From Takakia lepidozioides (taxonomy: Eukaryota > Streptophyta > Takakiopsida > Takakiales > Takakiaceae), in the NCBI GenBank assembly GCA_030704615.1, contig CM060731.1, forward strand, positions 91,060,756-91,120,755: a stretch of 60,000 bases of DNA. Direction: 5' to 3'. The position numbers and the translations under genes are program-made. Shown piece after piece: positions 1-10,301 of this stretch (within the stretch, counting starts at the first letter, position 1; each line of letters starts with the position of its first letter). The notes beneath the pieces are model-generated. The model saw nothing but the letters and a program-made list of their open reading frames with translations. It made no database searches and had not been told where the DNA came from.

Positions 1-767
1 TATTTGAATCAATGCAGCAAGAACTGGCAGAGGCAGTTGAGAAGTGAAAATCCGAATATTACCGAACTACACCAGAGGAACTGAGGACATCAAAGGGTGT
101 GGAAGCAGCAATAAAGAAGGAGTTTGAAATGCGAAGAACCAAATTGATGTCCGCCTTCGGAAAGCAGACTAGAATAGTAGATCCTGGACTTGGTTCTGAG
201 TTCCTTCAGCAGATCAAATCTCACTATGACAAGCATGTGCATCCGGAGATGCAGCAGGAGAAATTGCACCAGCTGGCCATATCCATGGTCGACCCACAAA
301 CAAAAATAAGGTGGCTGGAGATATGGAAATCAGATCAGACGGTAAATGACTTGAATCAGTTCCCAAAGAGCACCATACAGCCTGACACAAAGGTGGAAGG
401 AATTAGTGATTTGGTGTTTGATAACTGGCTCCACAAGGCTACATTTTGGAGTCAGGTGTGTATTCAAATAAGCCGTTTTATTTTCTTCAATTATGTGATG
501 AGTATCTTATTTGCAATACTGACAAATATACAATTTGCAGCTCGAAAAGCGCGCCGTCATTGTGCTGGATCAGACTTTGAAGGACTTGAACATTTCGATT
601 GTTTCCCCTCCCCAAATATCATTAGAGGCATATATAAGGAAGTGGAGAGGTCTCACCTGGAGATACTGTTTTTTCCGGGAGTTCTCCAAAGATGGTAACA
701 TTTTACGGTCCAACGACTTTGACAGTCTGGTTGGAGGAGAGTGGGCCATGATGCGAGTTATGTACAG
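1..767 (+). pseudogene. Copy C: 3' fragment of the methyltransferase-like gene family (exons 4-6)
   Basis: The window opens inside a gene homologous to the two large genes at 49-60 kb. Reading from about 48 gives a segment with VDPGLGSEFLQQIKSHYDKH and EMQQEKLHQL. It aligns with VDPALGKDFIPKIAKHYSRA and MQLEKLHHL of exon 4 in the other copies. The reading then runs without an intron into IRWLEIW...DNWLHKATFWSQ, matching exon 5 (TRWLSIW...VWLNRMTWWFQ), so intron 4 is absent here. A donor follows at 456 and an acceptor precedes 541. Exon 6 (541-767) ends in SLEAYIRKWRG...MRVMYRC, matching TLEDYVTRFRC...MRIVYR, with the same phase-2 donor at 768. An in-frame TGA at 45-47 and the lack of any recognisable exon 7 before the LINE at 1.85 kb suggest a decayed, truncated gene. 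Function is unknown beyond family membership. The homology is seen directly; the pseudogene status is inferred. Confidence 0.7.
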
Positions 768-828
768 GTGCAATATCATACTGGAAACTCTACTGCACTT
801 TTTGGGAAATAATTTGGCTTAATAAGGA

Positions 829-1445
829 TTTTAATCATAGATCCAAATTGAATGTCGTTGACGACATTCACTTCTTTGTCTGAGTCATTCTTAAGCGAGA
901 ATTTGAATTCACCTGGATTAGGAGCTTAGGGTGTATTTATAGTGTCCCTGATTAGAATTGATAATGTCCCTGAATGGCGTTGACGACATTCACATCCAGA
1001 GTTGTTAAGAGGTCCTCAGAGTTATGTAAGTTTTTGTAATGTCCATAGAGTTTACAGTGAGGGTTCCTCACTCCAGTTTGCTGAATGTCAATGCATACAT
1101 TCAGTTGTTCTGCAATGCTTTTGCCTCTTGCGAGAAATCTTGAGGCTTGATTAGCTGTGTTATCAGAGATCCAAAGTGAATGTCGTTGACGACATTCACT
1201 TCTATGTCTGTGTCATTCACCAGCGACAATTTGAATTTACATGGATTAGGAGCTTAGGGTGTATTTATTGGTTCTTTGTTCGGAATTTTGTGAATGGTGT
1301 TGACGCCATTCACATCCAGTGTTATTATGAGGTCCTTAGTGTTATGTACGTTTTGAATGTCCATTGAGTTTTTAGGGAGGGTTCCTTACTCGAGTTTATG
1401 AATGTCGTTGCCGACATTCAGTTTCCATCCAATGATTTTGCCTCT
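829..1445. repeat. Tandem duplication (~320 bp unit) with six 20-bp palindromes in intron 6 of copy C
   Basis: Two direct copies (about 841-1150 and 1168-1445) share the order palindrome, AGGAGCTTAGGGTGTATTTA, palindrome, gap, palindrome. Palindromes: 850-869 and 1178-1197 are GAATGTCGTTGACGACATTC (9-bp arms, TG centre). 972-991 and 1292-1311 are imperfect versions. 1083-1102 is strongly diverged. 1400-1419 has 8-bp arms. Corresponding palindromes are spaced 317-328 bp. The block lies directly after the exon 6 donor of copy C. Confidence 0.85.
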
Positions 1446-1849
1446 TTTGAGAAAAAGAGGTTAAGTAAAAAAAAAAAAACAAAAAAAAAAACAAAACGAA
1501 ACAAAACAAAACATAGGAAAGTACCGAATGTTGTTTACAACGCATGAAGTGGTGATTATGTTTAAACTTTGAACCTCATACCTGGGAGTCCGCAATTGGC
1601 TCCTCCGGTGACTCCTCAATCGGCTCTTCTACAATCGGCTCTTCAGAGTTTGGTACCCGAAGTACCAGATGAGGTCCTCCCCAGTGCCTTCACCATCACC
1701 ATAACGCAGCTTGAATCAGAGAGACTTCGAGTCTTTTTAAGCTGGCCAGCAGCTTGTCGAGCTCTTCATGATAAGTGTCCTCTGCTGTACAATTACAAGC
1801 ATACTTTTTAAATCACTTCAACAGGAGGGACATGTTATCAGCAACAAGG
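1446..1849. other. Unassigned region with A-rich tract
   Basis: An A-rich stretch runs from about 1466 to 1511. A plus-strand open stretch at 1569-1811 is serine, leucine and proline rich and matches nothing I recognise. It lies where exon 7 of copy C would be expected but shows no similarity to that exon. Confidence 0.4.
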
Positions 1850-2199
1850 GTAGAGAGAGAGAGAAGACTCTAGCCGAGGCCGGCGTAACTAAGAGCCACT
1901 TCACCTTGCGGCTACTGCCCCCTTTCGGGGGTGGGCCCTATAACAAAAAATTGTCCAGGGGGACACCAGGTGACCGTTAAGAATAGAGGGGGCGAGGGTA
2001 CCCCTAGGTACCCAGGGGTATCCTGGGGGACCTAAGGTGCGTTTGAAGTGTCGGATTCCAGTTGGCGTTTGTTGGTGATAATAGCTGTGAGTGAACGGAG
2101 TGTCGTGAGATGGATTTCTTTGAAACATTTGTGGATGGGAAGAATGGGAATTTGGAAGTTATCGTGTATGTCCGTGATACTGGCATTATGAATGCCACC

Positions 2200-2815
2200 T
2201 CAAGTGCCGGCTGTGATGACGGTTAACGGGCCGGTTTTCTCGCCACGCCTTCGGAGTGCAAGGATAAGCAGGGCATATTTTTGACGTTTTTCTAAGATTG
2301 AATCGTTTGGATAACGATCATGGCAAAATGTGAATTCAATGAAATGGATGGTGAGTTGTGGGGATGGTGAGGTGGGGGGTAAAGTGTTGATAGGTAGACC
2401 TTGGACGAGGAGTATGTCCGGGCAAAGTCGAGCGGGGCACGAGCATGGTGATCGGGTACATATGCATGGTAATAGCCATGGTGGTACTGTGTGGTCGGGT
2501 GGCCGTCCCTGGTAGGTGCCTACATTCATGAACGAGAACCAACGGGTTTCAGCACGTTTTAGAAAAAGTTTATGGAGGTGCAAGACTGCCTGGTTATGAC
2601 GCGTGATATGCAAGCCATGTATAACTGGGTGTGTACATTGGCTGAGGAGATGTGGCCAAGTGTCACAAGCTTGGTGGGTGGTTGCACATAACGGGCAGTA
2701 TGGGGATGGGAACAGTGTGGCCAGAAGATGTGTTTGCGCTGGTGGCCCATGTATTGGGCATATCGGAATTTGAGTGTTTGTCGGATTTGTGCGTCGGTAG
2801 TGGCTTTGGTTAGCT
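2200..2815 (-). pseudogene. LINE-A C-terminal region after RNase H
   Basis: Minus-strand frames at 2200-2613 and 2559-2750 follow the RNase H region and are the likely C-terminal tail of the LINE-A polyprotein. They include cysteine and histidine clusters in a short upstream frame, as is common after the RNase H of LINEs. No catalytic motif is visible. The assignment rests on position and strand. Confidence 0.45.
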
Positions 2816-2829
2816 AGAAATGATTGGAG

Positions 2830-3945
2830 AGTTTATGGTGCAGAACATTGGATTGAGTCCATTTTTGGATGTGTACTTTGGTATGGTTGATGGAGGTTGC
2901 CGCTTGTTTATTTGCTTCTCTGGTCAGAGTGGTCATGAGGTTTCGGACTGGTCTGGGTACAGGGGGGTCCGGAACGGGGTGTCTGAACCAGAAGGGATGG
3001 GTGTGGGCGATGTGAATAGGGTTGATCGAGGGTTCAACTATGGGTTGGGAGGCGCCGAGTTGGGCAAGTAGGTCTGCTTCTTCATTACCATGGATGCCAG
3101 TATGCAAACGGACTTTGAGTATATGGACTGGGTGGCCTAGGGAGATGGCCCTCTGGACAATAGCGGCAATGAGGTTGCGGTCGGGGTGATGATGATGGGC
3201 AGAGGGGTGGGAGATGTGGTTGCGAATGAGGAATAGTGAGGTAAGGCTGTCGGTGAAGATGTAGTGTGGGGGGGGGGGGGGGGGGGGGGGTGTCAAGTAG
3301 AGAGAGGGCGTCATAAATGGCCATGAGCTCAGCCCGGAGGATGGTGGCAGGGCCAGGGAGCCTGAGGGCAACGCCTTGACTGGTGCCAGTGTGGTAGATT
3401 CCATACCCTGCATGAGGTTTGGTGAGGGATCCAACAGTGTAATGTGAATTGGCCAGTGGGTATTTGGGGATGGTGTTTTGTTGATATATTGTAGGGATTG
3501 GGGGTAGAGGTGTTGTTGGCGCAACTTGGGAAGGGCGTGGTGTCGCAATGTTCCAAGCTTTGTTGGTTTTGATCCGGGACAATGTAGTGGGTGTATGGGT
3601 GTGGGAGATGATGGTTGGATAATGGATGGTGGCCTTTATTTTATGAGTGATGGTGAACAATTGTTCGAGCTGAGAAAAGAAAGATGACGGTATGGCTGTA
3701 TGCCGGGGGTTTTGGATGTGTAGAATCAGGGTTAGGGTCGGTTCCTTCCGTTTGAGATATTTGGGAAGAGGAGGGGTGTAAATATACTTAAGTTGGTTTG
3801 GGTCAATGGTGGCGAGTAGATTGACCCCTTCTGGGAGTTGTAGAAGAGGGTGAGAGATATTAGGAGTGTTTTGTTGTGTGAGGATAATGATTGTAGATGC
3901 AGTAGGAGAGGAGTGCGCAGCAAGTTTTGCCCATTCACTACTACG
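2830..3945 (-). pseudogene. LINE-A RNase H domain
   Basis: The minus strand encodes GYGIYHTGTSQGVALRLPG followed by ILRAELMAIYDALSLLD. This is the RNase H strand-turn-helix in which the glutamate of RAEL is catalytic. In a second frame it continues as HYIFTDSLTSLFLI, where the aspartate of TDS is catalytic. Then comes VRLHTGIHGNEEADLLA, the H-G-N-E-x-A-D motif with the last catalytic residues. The frames change at a poly(G) tract (about 3267-3290), read on the minus strand as polyproline, where slippage has probably shifted the frame. An unassigned spacer follows the reverse transcriptase and includes AWNIATPRPSQVAP. The set of RNase H motifs is complete but split, so the domain is inactive as it stands. 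Confidence 0.75.
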
Positions 3946-3947
3946 TT

Positions 3948-4144
3948 TAGGGGGGGTTAGCGACGCCAGGACCCCGGGCGCGCTCGACGCGCCGATCCCC
4001 TGCGACTGCAGCGTCGCACAGGCGCCCGGCTCGGGACTTGCGACGTCGGGGCGTCGTAACGCCGGCGCTCGAACGACGTTGTGGCATCTGCGATGCCATG
4101 CCGTCGCCGGAAAAGGGGCTGACCCCATTCCCCCGCCAACGCAC

Positions 4145-4177
<33 letters not shown>

Positions 4178-5025
4178 GCCGGGGAATCGCAACGAGACGT
4201 CGCAGCGCCGCAGCCCAGCGACGCTTTGCGACAGCCGGGCGCTCCTGCGACGGCGGGGAATCGCAATGCCCGGAAAAAAAAAACAAAAAAAAAACCGTTT
4301 TTTTTTTTTTTTTTTTTTTTGATTCCCCGCCGTCGCAAATGCGTCGCTGGGCTGCGGCGCTGCGATTCCCCGGCGTTTTGGGGGCGGATTTTGGGAGTAG
4401 ATTGTAGAGCATAATGGGCTTGGCATCCTCAGACTATAGCCATTGTCCAACAATAAGTTGCAATGCAGCTTTGCAAAACTTAAGCCATTGACAGATATTT
4501 GTTCTTGAAGAACTCTGGGGACAAGTCTCAGTGCAAGTTCCAGCTGTGCGAGCTCCTGTAGAGTACACATAATCTGCAACACAATGATATGATTGAGATA
4601 ATGGTAGTTACTAGGAACTATCTCTTGATATGTATATATACTTGGACTGCTTTTGTGATACATAGATGTATTGTAGATTTGTTGGGTAGTGTGCAGTATC
4701 TTAGAAATGTTATAATGTGGAAGTCCTAGGTTCAAATATGCATTGCCTAATATATGTAGAACAATGCATGAACTGCCATTGGACAAAATCGGAGTCAATG
4801 GTCAACGCCGAGTCAATGGTCAACTAGTTTTTTAAATTCAAAAATTCAAATTTAAATTTTCCTACCTAATTTCAAATGTACCCCCCTACTGTGACGTCTG
4901 GGGGTCACATTTACGACCCCCGGACGTCCCTAATGCGACGTCGCAGAAAAAAATGTTTTTTTTTTTTTTTTTTTTTGGGCGATATCCGGACGTCGCAAGT
5001 CACGCCGGTGCCGCGGCCGGGGGGT
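3948..5025. mobile_element. GC-rich insertion splitting LINE-A between RT and RNase H
   Basis: Reverse transcriptase homology stops near 5025 and the spacer leading to RNase H resumes near 3945. Between them lie two very GC-rich ends (3950-4390 and 4890-5025), full of GCGACG and CGTCGC motifs, around an AT-richer centre (4400-4890). The block also holds a G tract (about 4146-4174), an A/T core and a T tract (about 4951-4973). No protein is recognisable. Nested insertion is inferred from the broken LINE reading. I could not see a target-site duplication. Confidence 0.55.
4177..4375. repeat. Long imperfect inverted repeat with A-tract/T-tract loop
   Basis: The left arm (4177-4262) contains CGCAGCGCCGCAGCCCAGCG and GCGACGGCGGGGAATC. 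The right arm (4321-4375) contains the reverse complements GATTCCCCGCCGTCGC and CGCTGGGCTGCGGCGCTGCG. The loop is an A-rich tract (about 4275-4300) followed by an uninterrupted T tract to 4320. The left arm has about 30 extra bases. This is a foldback-type structure. Confidence 0.75.
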
Positions 5026-5803
5026 ACATAGAGTTTACAATGTGAGGCTATGGCAGTTTTGGTGAGCCGACTATGATGTGTGGCGGCTGCGATGGCACAC
5101 TTGTGTAAGCTGAGTTCCATGCCTGACCATAGGTTGAATCTGAGTAGTTTATTAACTTGTCGGTTGAGGTGTTGTGGTTTATGTGCCAGGATGGCTAGGT
5201 CGTCTACATATGCTGCAGCTGAAATGTCACTTGAGGAGGTTTTGTAGTGATAGCCAAGCTTGCCTCGAGCTAGCCATCGAAGTAGGGGTTCAAGGAAGTT
5301 AATGAATAGGTAGGGGCTTAAGGTGTCACCCTGGATAGTTCCACAAAGGATGGGGATAGGCAGGGTGGAGCCATAGTATGTGCCAAAGTATTCAGTAGTG
5401 CTGTTTGTATAGATATTTCCTATTAGTTGGACGGCATCGGTGGGGTACCCAAGATCAAGCATGATAGCAAGTAATCTGGCATGGTCTAGGGAGCCGAAGA
5501 CATTTTTAAAATCGATATATAGAAGATAGATTTCTTGCTTTGTAAGTTTAGCATCTTCAAGTGCGGAGAGAACATATTGTATTTGTCGTGTTGTACTACG
5601 TGTAGCTCGGAATCCTTCTTGGGGGTCACTAAGAATTTGGTGTTGCTCGCCATATCTTGATAGCATTGTGGTGAGCGTACTGGTGAATAGCTTGTATATG
5701 GTGTTGGCCAGTGCTATGGGTCTGTCATTACTGAGATCTGTAGGATCACCTTTTTTGAAGAGTAGAATGATCCGGCTGTGTTTCCAAGAGTGTGGGATTC
5801 GTT
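5026..5803 (-). pseudogene. LINE-A reverse transcriptase domain
   Basis: The minus strand shows the reverse transcriptase motifs in order. First comes an upstream block with LFKKGDPTDLSNDRPIALAN, then DPQEGFRATRSTTRQIQ. LYIDFKNVFGSLDH carries the first catalytic aspartate (motif A). GTIQGDTLSPYLFINFLEPL is motif B. AAYVDDLAILAHKPQHLN carries the Y-x-D-D catalytic pair (motif C). The domain continues to IASHCKLYVPPG, where the GC-rich insertion interrupts it. The catalytic residues are intact, but the element is broken on both sides and cannot be functional as a whole. Confidence 0.85.
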
Positions 5804-6745
5804 TTAGTTTGTAACAGAGTTGAAAGAATTAAAAATGAGGTAGTGAAGTTTAGGGTTTAGTGCCTGAAGTATAGCATTGGGTATAAGATAGGAGCCCAGG
5901 GCTTTAGATTTTGATAGTTTTTTGAGACAGGATTCGTAAAGATCAATTGTGAATAGGTCTATGATGTGATCCATTGGGGATCCTCTATTGTCAATCGAGA
6001 AGCCATCTATATCATGCCACGGATAATGTTTAGCTTTACACATCCAATTGGCAGAGTGGAGGCGGGGATGTAAGCAGTTTGGAACTGCATGTGTGTATGT
6101 TGAGGATGCTTGTGACCATATTTCTTGGTTGATGTCCGCTGGATTGGTTAGCAAGTGGCCGTCTCTGTGTTTGAGACAATCAATGGGTGGGTTGAGGGCA
6201 GGGTTAAAGATGGCTTTGTGAGCTTTTTTGCAGTGGTCGCGTAGCAATTAGTTAAAAGAGAAGACGAATTTTTTGTGATTGTCGACGGCTTTTTGTTTGG
6301 TAATATTGTAAGCGGTTTTTTTGGTATCTCTGCCAACTTTGGAGAGAGCAACTGTCCATTTTGGAATATCTTGAAGATTGGCACGTGGTGGCATGAATAC
6401 TTGACACGTTGTTAAGGTATTTAGGCAAGTGATACGTGGATCCGATGTCCAGTTGTTCCCCTGGTGAATGGGGGTAGTGGTGGGTATAATAACGAGGGCA
6501 CGCTTGATAGTGTGGTATGTGTTAAGATGTGATGTCCATATACGTTTTTGAGTACGAGTAAGGTAACCACCATTTTGTTTTGAGCATGCAGTTTGTGGGA
6601 TTTCAGGAGGGGCAGAGTAGGTGGCAATCACACTTTTGGTCATTTCTTGCATTGAAGTTGTGAGTATGGTCTCGGCGTCGTTCCATGCTTTGTTAGGGGA
6701 TTGCGCGAGGTTTGCTTCGGAGAGTATATCGGAGAGTCTTAGCAT
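5804..6745 (-). pseudogene. LINE-A linker between endonuclease and reverse transcriptase
   Basis: Minus-strand open frames at 5804-6247 and 6248-6745 lie between the endonuclease and reverse transcriptase regions, where LINE ORF2 proteins carry a poorly conserved helical linker. The segment reading DLYESCLKKLSKSKALGSYL resembles the start of the RT region (K-A-x-G-x-D/S-x-I-x-N motif). The two frames are joined by a frameshift near 6247. No independent function is implied. Confidence 0.6.
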
Positions 6746-6786
6746 GAGGTGTAAGGATGTTGGCTGAAAGTGTTTTAGAAAGACGA

Positions 6787-7607
6787 TTATGTTATTGTGG
6801 GGAAGTGGGATAAGATTCTAGATTGCGGCGGTGGGAACATGTATGGGGGGATAGGTCGAAAGGGGTGTATGGATGCTGGTGGGATGGTGACTGAGGCGGG
6901 ATAATGGTCTGAGTTGCATAAACTATTAATGTGTACATGACTGTTGAGGTATGAGGGGATGTCATTTTGTGTCTTGAAGTAGAAACCATCAAGAGGACTG
7001 AGGGATGAGTAGTTAAGTCCACCTTGTCTGGAGTAATGGTGATCGGACGGTATATAACGGAGGTGGTGTGTGAGTGAGTGAATTTTGCCCATTCATGGTC
7101 AACGGGGGATGGAGGTTTGTGAACACCATTGTATGTGTGGCCCATGAGGGCAATGTCCCTGTTGAAATCGCCTGCTAGTAGTATGTAGTGTGGATTGGTT
7201 GGAGGGTTGTGTGAGTGTGTTAGAGATGGTGAGTAGGATATCAGGGATCAGGGGGAGATCTTCTGCATGTGAGGGCATGTACAAGTGGATAAGGATAATG
7301 GGAGGGATAGCGGGGAGGTGTAGCTTGACGATTTGAAGGTGTGATAGGAGGGAGGGGAGAGCAACAGTATTTTGACGTGGTGGGCTAGGGGAGTGATGTG
7401 TGCGAAGGATACCAAAAGCCACTCCGCCCCGAGTGGGATGATATGGCACGGAGCGTTTAAGTAGGCATTGTGCGGTTGTGAAGGAACTGCCATATAACAA
7501 ATAGTAGGCTGGAAGGAGAGGAGATTGTTGATATAGGAGCTGTTAGGGCCGTGTGTGTTGAGTTTAGTTTCTTGTAATAGAATGATATGTGGAGGTGTAG
7601 AGTCCAT
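6787..7607 (-). pseudogene. LINE-A APE-type endonuclease domain
   Basis: The minus strand encodes PHIILLQETKLNTHGP, with the Q-E-T-K motif of exonuclease-endonuclease-phosphatase folds. Then, in a shifted frame, comes GDFNRDIALMGHTYNG, the G-D-F-N metal-binding motif. In a third frame comes LCNSDHYPASV, the C-terminal S-D-H catalytic motif. All three diagnostic motifs are present in the right order but in different frames, so the domain has decayed through at least two frameshifts. It would nick target DNA to prime reverse transcription in an active element. Confidence 0.75.
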
Positions 7608-7666
7608 TAGATGGATAAGGCTTTGGTAGCAAGTGACCCTACATTCCAGATGAGTATGTTGAGTGC

Positions 7667-9030
7667 GTGTGCTTGCTGGTAGGAGGGGGCGTGTGGGGGA
7701 CTGTTGGATCTAGGGGGTGTTGGAGGTGGGTCATTGGTGTGGCTGGGCAAGCAAGGTATGATGACTGGTGGCGGTATCATGGGAGGGGGTTGATATCCAA
7801 GGATGCCTGTCTTGGCATGGAGGGTTGCAGTGAGAATATTTTTGGAAAGGAATGAGAATTTGTTGGTGAGAGTATCTAGCTCGTGTATGGTAGCAGCTGG
7901 GTGCGTTAAGTGTTCGCCAAGAATCTAGTGAACTACTCCGGGCTTGGCTTGTAGTAGGTCAAGGGATTCGTGGAGATTGTGTAGGTAGTGTGGGTAGCTC
8001 ATGCAGTTGCTGTAGTAGCAAACGTATGTGTATGTCTGGTTGGGTTCTAAAGTAGTCATTGCATATTGAGGGGGATTGGAGAGATGACAACAATTAGTGA
8101 GAGTAGTAGGTGTTGTGGGGGGTATGTGCTAAGTTTATGGGTGGCAGTGACTAGGGATGGGTGTTCGTAGGTAGGGAACCCAAAGGTGGCAATTGGGTGC
8201 GTGGGTTTACGGTTATTGGTAGGAGGGTTAGGGAGAAAGGGAGAGAAGTGGTCACTAAGGTGTTGATATGCAGGCACGAGCATGACAGTGTCTGGTTGGA
8301 AATATAATTCATATCTATCTGTCTTGATCCGTTGGAAGCTTATTGATGATGCTAATGATGGTATAGGGGCCTGGGTTTGGGTGAATGTCGCCGCAGCGAA
8401 GTAGTGTAAGCGTTTCATAGGCAAGTAGATAGGACTTAAGTGGGATGGTGGATGGTGAGAGGAGTGTTTGGATGCAAGGGGTCTATGGTGATATCGTCCA
8501 TGTGGGCAGTGGGTTATAAGTTGGATTTTGAGGGGGTGAGGGTGGGGGGTGGGGGTGCGTGGGGGTTAGTTGTGGAGAAAGTGTATGAGGGGGTAGAGTT
8601 GGTGTTAGCATAGTGGGTACTAGCGGAGCTAGTTGCTTGTGTGTGTGGGGGGGAAGGTATTGCCTGTGGGTTAGTGTGTGGGTTCGTCTGGGTCATGAAG
8701 GAGGTTTGTTGTACATGAGCTCTCGTGATGGGGGTAAAAATTTAATATAGGTGTATGGTGGGTAGAGAGTATATAATTAACTAGAGTGGGGGAAAGAGGA
8801 TAAGTGGACAACATCCATGGATGAATGAGTTCGGTGGGCCTTGATATAGATAGTGGGATAGAGGTAAAGTGTGGAGTGGTGGCAAGGTTGGGTGATGGTA
8901 AGTGGATCTGGATTGTGGTAGATGCTTGGCAGCTGAGGGGGTGGGAAGGTTGAGGATAAATGGCTGTCAGGAATAGGATGCTAGAGGGGGTGATAAAGAG
9001 ACCGTGTGATTGATTTGATATCACAAGAAT
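7667..9030 (-). other. LINE-A 5' region, possible ORF1 remnants
   Basis: Upstream of the endonuclease, minus-strand frames at 8056-8424, 8514-8696 and 8671-9024 are rich in proline, threonine, serine and histidine. The first contains RIKTDRYELYFQPDTVMLVP. No RRM or CCHC zinc knuckle of canonical ORF1 proteins is visible. I call this ORF1-like only from position and strand. The 9031-9635 stretch holds nothing I recognise. Confidence 0.35.
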
Positions 9031-9635
9031 TGATGAGGTAAGGGGCTGAAAATGTGAAGGTGTAGATATGGCAGATATATGACACCTAAGGGGGCGTTTT
9101 GTGACGAGATGGAGAAGCTTGTTGGGGGTGCTTATTTGGGAAAATATATATTACAAGATGAGTCTGAAGTTGTGGAGAATGAGAGATGGAGATTTGTGAG
9201 TGAAGCCAGTAAGGGTATAGCGTTGTGATATGATGAGAGGCCAAGACTTTGCTGTGGCATATTGAAAGAATAAATGTGAGCAGAGGGGGTGCTCAGGAAT
9301 TATAAATAAGGTAGTGATAACAGCAGCTCAATATCTAACAAGCCTATGATCTTATAGGTGGTCGGTGCAGCAAAATTGAGCCTCGGTACTTCGCAGTAGG
9401 TTGGCGCATGTGAGGGAGCGCAGCGAGTCGGGGAAGTACACGAGCAAGGTGGTAGGCAAGGACTCCAATCGGCAGAGTCGAAGGGGGCTAGCAGCTTGCA
9501 ACAGAAATTAATTGTTGGCGGGGTTTGTGATCCACATGCGGGCTGCAGTACAGACATCCTTACAATGCACCAGAAATTAGGGTAGATGGCAGTGTTGTAG
9601 CTTTCTCTCAGGCGAAGCGAAAGGGAGCCAGTAGT

Positions 9636-10190
9636 CGACAAGATAATGACAGCATTGAGGGTGTAGGTTCGTGGGACATAGAGATGTTGAGTGTGAGATT
9701 TCATGGGACCAGTATTAAGTACAAACAACAACAGTTGACATCTATAGTTAGAGGCAATGTAAGGAGCAACCGGAGCATGTAAGGTCACTTCCCTGGATGA
9801 CATGTCTTGTGGTGTTGGTGCAGGCTGGAGAGTCGTAGGCATATTGGTGATTGTTGGCGGATATTTGCAGCACTTGGTGGCAGAAGTGGTCGGCTGCACA
9901 AGCGCATAAACAACAATAGTTGACGTATCAGATGTCGACAGGATAATGACAACATTGGAGGTATAGGCTCCTGGAACATAGAAATGTGGAGTTTGAGATT
10001 TCATGCTATAAGTACCAAGCACATACAGTGGCATTCGACAATAGGAGTGGGTGGTAAAGTTGACAGCACACAGAGCGTGTAAGGTGACTTCCCTGGATGG
10101 TCTGACTTGCGGTGTTGGTGCATGATGGAGAGTTACATGTAAGTAGTCACGTGTTGGCTGATATATCTGGCACATAGAAAATGGTCGGCA
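9636..10190. repeat. Tandem direct repeat with ~300 bp period
   Basis: Two diverged direct copies start at about 9636 and 9937 with GTCGACA(A/G)GATAATGACA. They share the block TTCCCTGGATG and a downstream TTGGTG-GGAGAGT region. On the minus strand the frame stays open across both copies (9300-10175), giving two related protein segments, SREVTLHALCAV...NVVIILST and SREVTLHAPVAP...NAVIILST. No known domain is visible. Confidence 0.6.
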
Positions 10191-10301
10191 CCGTGATCAG
10201 GGCAATTACCCTCCCACTTCTCCAAACTACCTCTCCTAGTCCGGATTTGTGGCATATTTGATCTTTATGCTGCTGCTTCATTGCTTGAATCCTTGCTCTC
10301 A

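Larger units (their letters stand above)
1850..9030 (-). mobile_element. LINE-A: decayed non-LTR retrotransposon with APE endonuclease, RT and RNase H
   Basis: Reading the minus strand from 9.0 kb to 1.85 kb gives, in order, low-complexity ORF1-like frames, an APE-type endonuclease, a linker, a reverse transcriptase, an RNase H and a C-terminal tail. This is the standard order for RNase H-bearing LINEs. All parts are split by frameshifts and stops. The minus-strand 3' end is probably near 1850, where the sequence runs into a short (TC)n tract. I cannot assign the clade from the sequence alone. RNase H-bearing LINEs are less common in plants than L1-type elements. Confidence 0.8.

Noticed and set aside
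90-299. Antisense frame opposite copy C
   Set aside because: A shadow of the plus-strand coding sequence, which is supported by homology to copies L and R.
3085-4338. 417-codon minus-strand open frame with long proline runs
   Set aside because: It runs across the border between LINE-A RNase H and the GC-rich insertion, and the proline runs come from G tracts. It is a composite of unrelated pieces, not one gene.
3866-4414. 182-codon plus-strand glycine-rich frame
   Set aside because: It is antisense to LINE-A debris and lies in the GC-rich hairpin. The glycine and phenylalanine runs are homopolymer translations.
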